This document shows, in pieces, positions 43,591 through 52,951 of a stretch of DNA of 64,000 bases. This stretch comes from Halobacillus naozhouensis (lineage in GTDB: Bacteria; Bacillota; Bacilli; Bacillales; Halobacillaceae). Position 1 is the stretch's first letter, and every line of letters begins with the position of its first letter. The stretch is from positions 434,001 through 498,000 of the forward strand of contig NZ_CP121671.1 in the NCBI RefSeq assembly GCF_029714185.1. The letters run 5' to 3'. The position numbers were made by a program, and so were the translations under genes. The notes under the pieces are model-generated. The model saw only the letters and a program-made list of their open reading frames with translations. It was not told where the DNA came from and did not search any database.

Positions 43591-44146
43591 AGCATGAAAA
43601 GGCATTATTGCACAGATGGATCAATCAAAGAAAAACATGGTTACAGTTCTTGAGGGAAGATAGTCTTGCTAAGGTAAAGGCAACAAGTAGTTTTTATATA
43701 CAAGGATCTGGTGAGAATGGACGCAAACGACCTCGAGAAAGAATTCGAACAAAGGCTAGAACGTGAGTTAAAAGAAAAAGAGAGGGAACTTATTAAATGG
43801 ATGGTTTACCAAATTTCCCTTCACACATAAGATGAATAGTTTAGTTCAAACGAAGAAACGTTTAAAACAACGTTGGATGGAATACTAGACTTCATATAAA
43901 TTAATCAGGAATTTTGAAAAATCAAGAGGATTCATATTGGTCTATGTCGAAAAATATTATATGGAAGTAGAGATCCATAAAATTAAGTGAACTAATATTT
44001 TGAAAACCCTTTCATTTATTATGTATAGATAATTCCAAAACCTAGACATGTAGACGTGATTGAATTTCGGCTAAGCAAATTCGATTAAGCTAGCACGTCA
44101 AATCTATTTTGTACTGCACATGTGCTATAAAACGAGGAGGATAAAC
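43591..44146 (+). other. Intergenic stretch after the hpa operon
   Basis: Apart from the small reading frame at 43717 listed separately, no gene, RNA or repeat was seen. Confidence 0.4.
43717..43830 (+). CDS. Possible small charged helical protein
   Basis: The 37-residue frame reads MDANDLEKEFEQRLERELKE and continues KERELIKWMVYQISLHT. It would form one highly charged helix. A weak GGTGAG site precedes the ATG. The Lys/Glu heptad look could also come from chance A-rich sequence, and frame disruption just after suggests possible decay. Family not recognised. Confidence 0.35.
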   Translation: MDANDLEKEFEQRLERELKEKERELIKWMVYQISLHT

Positions 44147-44380
44147 GTGGATTATAGAAAAATGTTCTTGCTATATGGAATATTATTTTCCTGTCTAAGT
44201 GTCTTTGTGTTGTTTATGGCTATTGTACAAAGTTATTCGCTTTATGGATTTTACTTTATGTTGGCTATGGCTATTACGAGCATCTGTTTAAGTTACTTTT
44301 TACCGATAACTAAACTAAAGGATGAACAAATGAAACTATCCCAAAAAAATGAATCGTATTATTCTTATTTTTGGATGTGA
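44147..44380 (+). CDS. Small two-helix membrane protein, unknown
   Basis: The 77-residue product starts at GTG after GAGGAGG and reads MDYRKMFLLYGILFSCLSVF, with membrane helices at about 7-27 and 34-53 and a polar C-terminus. I do not recognise the family with confidence. A terminator hairpin follows, so the gene is probably expressed alone. Confidence 0.65.
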   Translation: MDYRKMFLLYGILFSCLSVFVLFMAIVQSYSLYGFYFMLAMAITSICLSYFLPITKLKDEQMKLSQKNESYYSYFWM

Positions 44381-44407
44381 TGGTTCGTCAGAATTAATTC
44401 CCCATGT

Positions 44408-44443
44408 AGCGTGATCCTTTCCATAGGATCAGCGCTTTTTTTG
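44408..44443 (+). terminator. Terminator after the small membrane gene
   Basis: GCGTGATCCT and AGGATCAGCGC form an imperfect stem followed by seven Ts. Confidence 0.75.
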
Positions 44444-44930
44444 TATACAGTCTTATTATTGATGACATCTTCACTTTCACCGGGTTTTGATTCGTCAGTT
44501 CGTCTTTTAGATTTTAAAAATTATATTAGCTCCCATTAATGATTAGTCGAAGATATGAAAATAGTTCCATCATCTTAACCTCCAACAAGTCTTTCAGCCA
44601 ATGGGGAGAAGTACTGGGGGATTGAATTATTGCGACAGCAATATTAGATCGATTGCTTCACCATTCTAAAGTTTTTCTGTAGTGGACCCAGTTATCGGAT
44701 GAATGAAAAAGGCAACAACTAAGGTGCCACTATTGTACATTTATAACCCGACGATTTTGTATAAATTTAAACGACCTTAACAGGGCCAAAGGGGGATGAT
44801 CACGGAATCGCATATGATTTATACTGAACAATCAATACCGAAGCTGATGATTTCTAGACAGGTGAGTCATAATAATCTTGTATTAGCTCATTCTATGTTA
44901 GAAGAACATAATAACTAAGGGAGGGAGAGT
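44444..44930 (+). other. Intergenic stretch before the SDR gene
   Basis: A 40-codon frame at 44796-44918 ends just before the SDR gene but has its GGGGG directly against the ATG; it may be a remnant. Nothing else was seen. Confidence 0.3.
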
Positions 44931-45677
44931 ATGGCTGACTTAAAAAAACAAGTAATCCTTATTACTGGTGCGAATCGTGGGCAGGGAAAAGCTATTGCTG
45001 AGCACCTTGCCTCGTTAGGTGGCATAGTAGGGGTAGGTGCCCGAAATCATGACCAGGCTCAAGAAGTGGCAGTGGCGATAGGTAAAGACCATGCATATCC
45101 GGTGCAGTTAGATGTTACAAAGGAATCACAGTGGGAAGCAGCTATGGATCTGATTATGGGTAAATTTGGTAAAATAGATGTGCTCGTTAATAATGCTGGG
45201 ATCCTGATACGTAAACCGTTCACAGACATAACCATAGATGATTATCAACAGATGATTAATGTGAATCAGCTCGGAGTATTTAGAGGGATGCAAGCTGTTA
45301 TTCCGCATATGGAAAAACAGCAAAAAGGTTCTATCATAAATAATTTATCAATCTCTGCGTTTGACCCAATCAGTAATTCTTCTGCCTATGCTGCGACAAA
45401 AGCGTCTGTAGTTGCGATGTCTAAAGCAGCAGCCATTGAATTAGGAAAAAAAGGAATACGAGTAAACATGGTCCATCCGGGTGGGATTGAAACCGAAATG
45501 GCCACCCAAGGTAAAGGTGTTCCCGATTTTTACAATTCTGTTCCTCTAGGACGTATCGGACAGCCGGTTGAAATTGCTCGTACTGTAGCATTCCTTGCTT
45601 CTGATGAAAGTTCATATTGCACGGGAACAGAAATTGTCGTTGATGGTGGAATGACATTGGGGCTTGTGGAAGATTAA
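44931..45677 (+). CDS. Short-chain dehydrogenase/reductase
   Basis: The 248-residue classical SDR has the cofactor loop ITGANRGQGKAIA (TGxxxGxG, residues 11-18), NNAG near 88, a catalytic Ser in NNLSISAF, and YAATKAS with Tyr and Lys. PGGIETEMA and the late GTEIVVDGGMTLG are typical. The substrate is unknown; relatives include 3-oxoacyl-ACP reductases and glucose or steroid dehydrogenases. RBS GGGAGGGAG. It is not clearly part of an operon. Confidence 0.88.
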   Translation: MADLKKQVILITGANRGQGKAIAEHLASLGGIVGVGARNHDQAQEVAVAIGKDHAYPVQLDVTKESQWEAAMDLIMGKFGKIDVLVNNAGILIRKPFTDITIDDYQQMINVNQLGVFRGMQAVIPHMEKQQKGSIINNLSISAFDPISNSSAYAATKASVVAMSKAAAIELGKKGIRVNMVHPGGIETEMATQGKGVPDFYNSVPLGRIGQPVEIARTVAFLASDESSYCTGTEIVVDGGMTLGLVED

Positions 45678-46043
45678 TGAAGGGGTATAAGCCCATATTC
45701 AAAACAGGTTATCAATTACAGAAAATGTCGTTATGTATATGGGGTTTAGAATTGGAAAATACTTTTCAACAGCCAGCAAATCAATACCACCATTAGACGT
45801 ATTATATAACCAAAAAATATTTAATCAAAGAACTCTCATTTTTTGAATATAAATAAAGGATCAAAAAATTTGTTTAGAGGTTATCTAAGATACTAGTTAA
45901 GATGTGAATACCACTGGTTAAATGACATAATTTTTGACATACTATTGCTCATATATATTTATATCCATTTATTTGTGGTATTGGATTGGATCCTTATAAA
46001 AGTTGCTTTTCAAGTTAAATTTGCTATATTAAATTAGATGAAT

Positions 46044-46063
46044 CCATGGGCGGCATGATGTAA
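46044..46063 (+). repeat. 20-bp direct repeat flanking the rhamnoside locus, copy A
   Basis: CCATGGGCGGCATGATGTAA recurs with one change at 55637-55656, in the same orientation, so the two copies bracket the locus. Confidence 0.7.
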
Positions 46064-46370
46064 TAACTCCCATAACACTTTATAGAAGGGTCATAGCAAC
46101 ATGTAATCCCTATTTTGTAATATCTAAAAAAGAATACACTAAATGGCAAGAGCCTCTCATTAGTTCACTGGAACTTTTGAGGGGTTTTTTATTAATAGGT
46201 TGATCAGAAGAAAAAATATAATATGAAAGTTAGTATCCTTTTCTACTAGTAGGCAATCCCCTATTTATTTACCCGTTCGTTTGTTTACAGTCAGACTAAG
46301 ATTAATTAATATCGCATATTGGAAAATATAACTTCTTATATCTTTGTTTTTACTCATATTTTTTGATTAT

Positions 46371-46400
46371 TTGTTCAATTTAGAAAATCAATGATATGAT
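46371..46400 (+). promoter_or_regulatory. Candidate SigA promoter of the two-component operon
   Basis: TTGTTC at 46371-46376 and TATGAT at 46395-46400 are separated by 18 bases, 34 bases before the kinase start. Confidence 0.5.
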
Positions 46401-46433
46401 AGTAAAAAAACGACTCCAAGAAGGATAGACGAC

Positions 46434-48206
46434 ATGAAAAACTATTTGAAACGTCTAGTGGAAAAATATCGATTTAAGAAGATTAAAACCCGGTTTTTAG
46501 CTGCTCTTATAGCTTTAACAGTTCCCCCTATTTTTCTCACTGGTGTAATCGCTTACAATATTTCCTCGGATTCATTAGTAGATACTCATATTCAAGCGTA
46601 TGAGCAGCAACTGAAGACATTCAATAAAAATATTGAAATGGTTTTCGTGAACATTATTAAAATGAACCGCTATATTTTATCCAATGAAGAGATTAGAGAC
46701 CAACTGATTGAACGGGAGAAAAGTCGAGCAGAAGCACAGAGAACATCTAATAAATTACAGCAAATTATGTTCGAATACTTAATAGAGAATAGGCATGTGG
46801 AATCGATCTGTTTAATGGACAAACAATTCCGGTTCGTTTGCTATGGAAGGTCGGATAATGCAGGGGTATATAACGGCAAATATAAAGTGTTGAACATCAT
46901 GAATTCCAATTGGTATCAACAAGCCGTCCAAGCAGAAGGAAAAGAGGTATTCCTGAATTACAACGTGCTGGAACCTTCTCGGAAACATACTTTTTCCAGT
47001 GTAAAGAGGATGCTCGACCCTGAAGATATGAGCTTAGAGCCTTTGGGTATATTGATTGTAAATATGAATAAATCCATGTTTGAAGAGGTTCTAAATAATA
47101 ATAACGAGTCCAATGGTTTACTGATAGTGAAACCGGAGGACAATGACCTCGAAACGGTCTACTCCTCAAATGACTACTTAAACAAGCTTGCCGAAAACCA
47201 TTCCTTATCAGAGGTGTACGATGAATTAACGAAGGAGGGTTATGTTTATAGTCAATTCACCAATGAAGAAACAGGGTGGCGTTTTATTCATACAATTCCG
47301 GAGGATATCTTACTGCAAGAATCTCATCAGATCAGGACCGTTACTTTTTTTATCGCTGGTCTTATTGCTGCTTCAGCGATTGTAATGTCTTTGTATATCT
47401 CGGACACGATTACAAAGCCATTGAGAAAAATTAAAGGCATGATTGTCCGTTGGGCCCTGGGGCAAAGAGAATTTACGGAGAAATATAGAGATGATGAAAT
47501 CGGGGAAATTGGAGAAACATTTAAGCAAATGGCCGCCGAAAACAGGGACCTTGGCGAGCGGTTGACACGCTCACAGTTGAAACAAAGGGAAACGGAACTA
47601 AGGGTTCTTCAGGCACAAATCAACCCGCACTTTTTGTACAACACAATGGATACGATTTATTGGATGGCGATTATCCAAAATCATCAGGATATTGCCAAGA
47701 TGTCCATTGCACTCTCAGAAAGCTTCAAAATCATTTTAAGTAAGGGGAAAGAAACGATCACTGTAAAAGAAGAGTTGAAACACATTGACCATTACATGAC
47801 GATTCAGAAGTTCCGCCATAAAGAAAAAATATACTACCATTCTGAAGTTGACCCTGAAATTATGGACCTTCCGATACTGAAATTACTGCTTCAGCCGATT
47901 GTTGAAAATGCGATTTATCACGGGCTTGAGAAAAAGGTTGGTCATGGATCGATTATACTGTCAGGAAAAAAGATCGATCGGTTTGTTGTCTTTCATATCT
48001 CTGATAATGGAGTCGGGATCGAGGATAGGAATGTCATCAAAAATGGTTATGGCATTGGGAATATTCAAGAACGTCTGCAGCTTTATTATGGAGAGGATTG
48101 CTCATTTAAGATTAAGAGTGCCCCTCAAAAAGGGACCAGTGTTGAAATCAAGTTTGACCCTGAAAAAGGAAGAAGGAGTGATACGGATGAGAGCCATCAT
48201 AATTGA
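46434..48206 (+). CDS. YesM-type sensor histidine kinase
   Basis: The 590-residue kinase has a first membrane helix at about 20-43, a long extracellular sensor (about 45-295), and a second helix near 303-322. HAMP follows (SDTITKPLRKIKGMI), then a His_kinase domain with LQAQINPHFLYNTMDTIYWMA (phospho-His) and an HATPase with QPIVENAIYHGL and DNGVGI. This LytS/YesM type senses extracellular sugars together with an ABC transporter. The next gene, its response regulator, overlaps its end by 20 bases. Here the signal is probably a plant-polysaccharide or rhamnoside fragment. Confidence 0.92.
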   Translation: MKNYLKRLVEKYRFKKIKTRFLAALIALTVPPIFLTGVIAYNISSDSLVDTHIQAYEQQLKTFNKNIEMVFVNIIKMNRYILSNEEIRDQLIEREKSRAEAQRTSNKLQQIMFEYLIENRHVESICLMDKQFRFVCYGRSDNAGVYNGKYKVLNIMNSNWYQQAVQAEGKEVFLNYNVLEPSRKHTFSSVKRMLDPEDMSLEPLGILIVNMNKSMFEEVLNNNNESNGLLIVKPEDNDLETVYSSNDYLNKLAENHSLSEVYDELTKEGYVYSQFTNEETGWRFIHTIPEDILLQESHQIRTVTFFIAGLIAASAIVMSLYISDTITKPLRKIKGMIVRWALGQREFTEKYRDDEIGEIGETFKQMAAENRDLGERLTRSQLKQRETELRVLQAQINPHFLYNTMDTIYWMAIIQNHQDIAKMSIALSESFKIILSKGKETITVKEELKHIDHYMTIQKFRHKEKIYYHSEVDPEIMDLPILKLLLQPIVENAIYHGLEKKVGHGSIILSGKKIDRFVVFHISDNGVGIEDRNVIKNGYGIGNIQERLQLYYGEDCSFKIKSAPQKGTSVEIKFDPEKGRRSDTDESHHN

Positions 48207-49689
48207 TGACGAACCGATCATCATAGAAGGGTTAACCAAAATGATTGATTGGTCTCACTATAATGTTGAGTTGATTGGTTCGGCAAGTGATGGGATAGCC
48301 GCTCTCGAATTGTTTCACGAATTTGAACCGGAAGTCGTTTTCACCGATATCCGGATGCCGGGGATCGATGGGCTGGATCTAGTCAAAGAAATTATGAAGA
48401 CGGCACCGGATACGATCTGTATTGTGTTTAGCGGGTTTAATGAATTTGAATATGCGCGCACGGCCTTAAAATTAGGCGTGACCGATTATATGGAAAAACC
48501 GATTACCATTCCTATGATTGAAGAATCATTAAGGAAAATCAACGAAAAACATCATGAAAAGGAAAAGCTATCTCAGTTGGAGGATCAATGGGAAAAGTCC
48601 AAACGTATAGTGACGGAGAAAGCTGCCCTAGATCTTGTGCTGCAAGGAGTGGAAAAGCGAGAAGTCCAAGCTTGGGAAACATTTGAAGGCATTCAGGCCA
48701 GCACAGTGCTTGCTTATACAGGAACAGAGTTGGGAGGTGCCCCTCATTCTGATTCTGCTCGAATTGTCTCCACTTTTGATGGTACGAACTCCCTTGTGGT
48801 GATTTTTCATTTGGAAACCAATGCAAATGCTTTTTTGGAAACCTTTCTGGATACATTGGAATATTCCTCCGTTACGGTCGGGTGCGGCAGGACTTATGAA
48901 AATTTGGCCGATGCTTCTCAAAGCTATAAAGAGGCCTTGTATGCACTAAGATTTGCTACCTTTTCCAATCGAAAAGGGTGTTGGAGGTATGATGACTTGA
49001 AGAATGAAATCAATTCTTCGGAATCCTTGGAACCGAAAGAGGAAGCTGTACTTTATTCGATTCGGATTGATGATGCGCACGCCTTAAAAGCAGCACTCGA
49101 AAAATATGTAGAGGAATTGGAAAAGAAGCCATTACATCCGGATGTAGCCGAGAGGGAAATCTTAAGATTGATTTACTTATCCATGGATGCTGTCAAAGAA
49201 GTAGGTTTTGATGGTGCAGAGGATATGCTTCACCATTACTTTCCACAGCAAGAGCTGAAAAACCTTACGACGAAACAACAAATGATGGTTTGGTTAAGAG
49301 AACAACTGCAGATGATTACGAAGTGGTTGCCGAACGCTGGTGAAACGAGAAAACATCCGGCTGTTGAGAAGGCCTGTGATTATGTCAAAAAGCATTACGC
49401 ACAGGATATTTCCCTTGATGAAGTAGCTGAATTCGTGCGTATGAATCCTAATTATTTTAGCATGCTTTTTAAAGAAGAGATGGGGATTACGTATATCAAA
49501 TATTTAACCAGGTATCGGATGGTTGTAGCGAAATGGATGCTTGAAAAAGGAGAAACGGTATCAGAGGTAAGTGACAAAGTGGGTTATACTACTTACAGGC
49601 ATTTTTCCAATAATTTTAAAAAACAAACTGGATATTCTCCTGGTGAATTTAAAAAATCTACCAGAAGATATAACCATGACCTTAAATGA
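48187..49689 (+). CDS. YesN-type AraC response regulator
   Basis: The 500-residue protein has a receiver domain (MRAIIIDDEPIIIEGL, phospho-Asp in VFTDIRMPGIDGLDLV near residue 55, Lys in MEKPIT) and a long middle region. The C-terminus is an AraC pair of HTHs (ISLDEVAEFVRMNPNYFSML, VSEVSDKVGYTTYRHFSNNF). It would activate the following ABC and GH78 genes when phosphorylated by the kinase. The ATG at 48187 lies inside the kinase gene after AAGAAGGAG; a longer frame upstream is a shadow. The stop codon lies inside a terminator hairpin. Confidence 0.93.
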   Translation: MRAIIIDDEPIIIEGLTKMIDWSHYNVELIGSASDGIAALELFHEFEPEVVFTDIRMPGIDGLDLVKEIMKTAPDTICIVFSGFNEFEYARTALKLGVTDYMEKPITIPMIEESLRKINEKHHEKEKLSQLEDQWEKSKRIVTEKAALDLVLQGVEKREVQAWETFEGIQASTVLAYTGTELGGAPHSDSARIVSTFDGTNSLVVIFHLETNANAFLETFLDTLEYSSVTVGCGRTYENLADASQSYKEALYALRFATFSNRKGCWRYDDLKNEINSSESLEPKEEAVLYSIRIDDAHALKAALEKYVEELEKKPLHPDVAEREILRLIYLSMDAVKEVGFDGAEDMLHHYFPQQELKNLTTKQQMMVWLREQLQMITKWLPNAGETRKHPAVEKACDYVKKHYAQDISLDEVAEFVRMNPNYFSMLFKEEMGITYIKYLTRYRMVVAKWMLEKGETVSEVSDKVGYTTYRHFSNNFKKQTGYSPGEFKKSTRRYNHDLK

Positions 49690-49721
49690 TACCTAAATAT
49701 GGTATTATTTAAGGTCTTTTT
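49678..49721 (+). terminator. Terminator overlapping the response regulator stop
   Basis: A stem of GACCTTAAAT-GATACC with GGTATT-ATTTAAGGTC, loop of seven, is followed by TTTTT. Its 5' arm includes the stop codon. Confidence 0.85.
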
Positions 49722-49779
49722 GTGATGTATCTGAAAAATCCGTACACCACCCTAAAAATGAAGCGATTATATCTATTGA

Positions 49780-49793
49780 TGATAGCGTTTACA
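49780..49793. promoter_or_regulatory. cre-like box before the rhamnoside ABC genes
   Basis: TGATAGCGTTTACA matches the cre consensus at 13 of 14 positions, 36 bases before the solute-binding protein start. Confidence 0.65.
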
Positions 49794-49828
49794 ATGACGT
49801 TAACCAAATGAAAAGAGGGGGACACAAG

Positions 49829-51097
49829 TTGAATAGAATCGGAATGATTTTGTTAGGAATGCTGATGGTTTTCTTAGTTGTTGGCTGCAGTTCCGAGGAA
49901 AGTGCCAATTCCGAAGACGGCACAAGAACAATTGATTTTTTAACGGAAGACCGTCCTGATCAGGGAGAAAGTAAAATTCTACTGGATTTGGATGAAGAGA
50001 TTCCGGAAACTGAACTGGAAACTGAAACGATTGAACATGCCAACATCATGCAGCAAATCTCTTTACTTTCAGCGAGTAATGATCTGCCGGAATTATTTAA
50101 ATATGAATCCGCTCAATTAGAGGAACTCATTGACAATGGACAAGTAATTAATATGGAAAAAACCTTCAAAGATTTAGGGATCTACGATGAGCTTACACCA
50201 GGAGCGGTTGATTTACTTACACAGCTCAGTGGTGACCGCGGCCTTTATGCTTTACCCGTTGAATTGAATATCGAAGGATTTTGGTACAACAAGAAAATGT
50301 TTGAAGAAAACAATTTAGAAGTTCCAACCACATGGGAAGAGATGATGGAGGTTAGCGCAAAGTTAAGTGAAGCAGGGATTCAGCCCTTCTCTGTAGCAGG
50401 AAAAGAAAAATGGCCGATTACTCGATTTTTGAATGGCTATGTGATTCGTTACTATGGACCAGACGTTATGGAAAGAGTCAAAAAGGGTGAATTGAGTGTA
50501 ACCGATGAAGGTTTTGTAGAAGGTGCCCAGCTAGTTCAGGAAATGAATGAAAAAGGATACTTTGGTAAAGGTACCAATACGATTGATGCAGATACAGCCT
50601 TAGATATCTTCCTTCAAGGCGAGGCAGCCATGTATTACAGCGGCAGCTGGGATTTAGCTAACTTCAATAACCCTGAACGTAACCAAATCGGCCTGGAAAA
50701 TGTCGGGATGTTCAATATCCCATTAGTGGAAGGCGGAAAAGGAACGCTTGACGATTGGTCGATGAATGCAGGTTTAACATTAAGCGCCTCTGCAGAAAAG
50801 TATGATGAGCAAATGGGTGAATGGATGAAACAGATCTTCTCAGAGTATGGGGATAAAGCTATGGAAGAAGGAATAATTACAGGATTCAAAGCATCAGAAA
50901 TTCCAGATGATATAAGCCAATTAACTAAAGAAACCATGGATAAGATCAACAGTGTAGAAAATGCAGCTTTATGGTTTGAAGCAAGGATGGATGCCGAATC
51001 AAAAGCGCTCGCGGAAGACAATGCCCAACTATTACTGACAGGTCAAATGTCTCCAGAAGAATATTTAGAAGCGTTAAAGAGTCAATTGGAAAAATAA
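49829..51097 (+). CDS. ABC sugar solute-binding lipoprotein
   Basis: The 422-residue protein is a family-1 extracellular solute-binding protein. The signal peptide ends in a lipobox FLVVGCSS, so Cys (about 20) would be lipidated and the protein anchored outside the membrane. Typical binding-protein segments include YALPVELNIEGFWYNKKMF, VPTTWEEMMEVSAKL and MYYSGSWDL. The TTG at 49829 is the likely start because AGAGGGGG precedes it by seven bases; an ATG seven codons upstream carries no site. With the two permeases it would import rhamnoside-containing oligosaccharides; no ATPase gene is nearby, so a shared MsmX-type ATPase is assumed. Confidence 0.9.
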   Translation: MNRIGMILLGMLMVFLVVGCSSEESANSEDGTRTIDFLTEDRPDQGESKILLDLDEEIPETELETETIEHANIMQQISLLSASNDLPELFKYESAQLEELIDNGQVINMEKTFKDLGIYDELTPGAVDLLTQLSGDRGLYALPVELNIEGFWYNKKMFEENNLEVPTTWEEMMEVSAKLSEAGIQPFSVAGKEKWPITRFLNGYVIRYYGPDVMERVKKGELSVTDEGFVEGAQLVQEMNEKGYFGKGTNTIDADTALDIFLQGEAAMYYSGSWDLANFNNPERNQIGLENVGMFNIPLVEGGKGTLDDWSMNAGLTLSASAEKYDEQMGEWMKQIFSEYGDKAMEEGIITGFKASEIPDDISQLTKETMDKINSVENAALWFEARMDAESKALAEDNAQLLLTGQMSPEEYLEALKSQLEK

Positions 51098-51138
51098 GTA
51101 GAAAGGAAGGTCGACCAATGACCTTCCTTTCTACTTAT
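51094..51138 (+). promoter_or_regulatory. 19-bp perfect hairpin between binding protein and permease genes
   Basis: Arms 51094-51112 and 51120-51138 are fully complementary with a 7-base loop. No T-run follows. It covers the binding-protein stop and probably protects that mRNA part or partly ends transcription, giving more binding protein than permease. Confidence 0.75.
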
Positions 51139-51172
51139 GATCATATGTGAATCCAACATAAGGGGTGAAATT

Positions 51173-52057
51173 ATGAAAGAAGTATTAGGAGATCGCAAAG
51201 CTATTCTTCTATTTATGCTCCCGGCTCTGCTGATTTATATAGTCATATTATTAGTGCCTATTGTTTGGTCGAGCGTGTATACATTTTATGAAGGTTCGTT
51301 AATCAAAGGATTCAGCTTTGTCGGAATACAGAACTATATTCAATTATTCAATGACAGCAACTTCTTTTCAAGTTTATGGATTACCTTAAAATTCACATTA
51401 ATTGTTACAACCGGACAAGTCTTTCTTGGATTGATGCTGTCCTTGCTGTACGTATTCTATATCAAACGTGCATCATTTTTAATAAGGACACTGGTTTTTT
51501 TCCCGGTCGTCCTGCCCACGGTTGCCATCGCACAACTGTTTGCCAAGTTGTTCGAGATTGCACCTAACTATGGATTAGTAAACAGTGTTCTGACTGCTTT
51601 TCACTTAGAAACCTGGGTGCAAGCATGGCTGGGACAACCGGAAACAGCCTTCTGGATTCTATGTATCATGGAAATTTGGAAGGCGATGGGTTTTTATGCA
51701 GTAATTTTATATGCTGGGCTAATGGATGTCCCTGAAGATGTATTAGAAGCAGCCAAAATTGATGGGGCTAAAGGGTGGAAAATGACGCAATTCATAATCC
51801 TGCCTCTCATTAAACCGATCTTGATTTCTGCAATTATCTTCAGTTTGAGTGGGACGCTGAAAGTCTTTGAACAGGTCGTGGCTCTGACAGGAGGTGGACC
51901 CGGAAAAAGCACTACAACGCTCTCGGTTTATATGTACCAGCATGCCTTTACGAATGGAAATTACGGTTATGGAAGTACGGTTGCTTTATTTCTATTGTTC
52001 ATGACACTAGTGGTTACCTTGATCGTTTATAAAGTTTCCTGGAAAGATCAAACATAA
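51173..52057 (+). CDS. ABC sugar permease 1 (MalF-type)
   Basis: The 294-residue permease has six hydrophobic segments and the EAA loop EAAKIDGAKGWKMTQFIILPLIKP near residues 190-215, which contacts the ATPase. The ATG at 51173 follows AAGGGGTG; a frame 12 codons longer is discarded because it overlaps the hairpin. It pairs with permease 2 and the lipoprotein. Confidence 0.92.
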   Translation: MKEVLGDRKAILLFMLPALLIYIVILLVPIVWSSVYTFYEGSLIKGFSFVGIQNYIQLFNDSNFFSSLWITLKFTLIVTTGQVFLGLMLSLLYVFYIKRASFLIRTLVFFPVVLPTVAIAQLFAKLFEIAPNYGLVNSVLTAFHLETWVQAWLGQPETAFWILCIMEIWKAMGFYAVILYAGLMDVPEDVLEAAKIDGAKGWKMTQFIILPLIKPILISAIIFSLSGTLKVFEQVVALTGGGPGKSTTTLSVYMYQHAFTNGNYGYGSTVALFLLFMTLVVTLIVYKVSWKDQT

Positions 52058-52075
52058 TAAGATGGGGTGATTTCG

Positions 52076-52918
52076 ATGAACACAAGCGGTGGAAAATGGA
52101 TCGGAAATATTTTAGGCAAGCTATTAGTTTTTATTATCGTGGTCATAACGGTTTATCCGGTCTTTTGGTTATTGATGTCTTCCTTAAAAGCTCCTGGAGA
52201 ATTTAGTACGTCTCCGATGTATACTCTTCCAGAAAGTTTCCACATCCAGAACTACATCGATGCTTGGAAAGATGGGAATATGGGAGTTTACTTTAGGAAT
52301 AGTATTATCGCTACATTCCCGTCATTATTGTTTATCATCCTTTTTGGAGCGGCAGCAGCTTTCGCTATTGAAAAAATGAGATGGAAAATCAGCCGGGGGA
52401 TGTTATTAGTTTTCTTAGTCGGGATTATGGTTCCTGTCCCCATAGTACTGCTGCCTTTATTCACGATTTTCTTTAATGTTGGTTTATTGAATAACCTCCT
52501 AGGTTTAATTCTAGTTTATGTGGCCTTCGGTTTACCATTAACCATCTTTTTGTTTACCAGCTACTTTAAGGCAGTTCCCAATGAATTGATTGAATCAGCT
52601 GTCATGGACGGGGCAAGTATCTACAGGATTTTCATCAGTATTGCGATGCCTATGATAATGAATGCTGTCGTAACCGTAACGTTAGTGCAATTCTTTTTCG
52701 TTTGGAATGACTTGATTTTTGCTATGACTTTTATTAGTGATTCCGAATTAAGGACCATCCAAACAGGGTTAATGAGTTTTTCCGGCGAATATGGACAACG
52801 CCAATGGGGACCTACTTTTGCTGCCATTTCTATGGCTGTACTACCCACTTTAATCCTTTACCTTTTTTTGAATAAGACAGTTATGAAAGGGATGACAAGT
52901 GGCGCGGTGAAAGGATAA
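52076..52918 (+). CDS. ABC sugar permease 2 (MalG-type)
   Basis: The 280-residue permease has six membrane segments, the typical TVYPVFWLLMSSLK start, and an EAA-like loop ESAVMDGASIYRIFISIAMPMI. The ATG at 52076 follows GATGGGGTGA. It is the second transmembrane half of the importer. Confidence 0.92.
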   Translation: MNTSGGKWIGNILGKLLVFIIVVITVYPVFWLLMSSLKAPGEFSTSPMYTLPESFHIQNYIDAWKDGNMGVYFRNSIIATFPSLLFIILFGAAAAFAIEKMRWKISRGMLLVFLVGIMVPVPIVLLPLFTIFFNVGLLNNLLGLILVYVAFGLPLTIFLFTSYFKAVPNELIESAVMDGASIYRIFISIAMPMIMNAVVTVTLVQFFFVWNDLIFAMTFISDSELRTIQTGLMSFSGEYGQRQWGPTFAAISMAVLPTLILYLFLNKTVMKGMTSGAVKG

Positions 52919-52951
52919 GAAACTTTAAATAAAAAAGGAGAGTGGAGAGAA

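Larger units (their letters stand above)
45678..46433 (+). other. Long gap before the YesM-type kinase gene
   Basis: It holds direct repeat copy A (46044), a probable terminator at about 46150-46190 (CCTCTCA with TGAGGGG, then TTTTTT) and a promoter at 46371. No gene was seen. The sequence is strongly A/T-rich. Confidence 0.45.

Noticed and set aside
44796..44918. 40-codon frame before the SDR gene
   Set aside because: The GGGGG abuts the ATG with no spacing, and no family pattern is seen.
47899..48186. N-terminal extension of the response regulator
   Set aside because: The extension overlaps the kinase ATPase domain in another frame; a receiver domain starts exactly at the ATG at 48187 behind a ribosome site.
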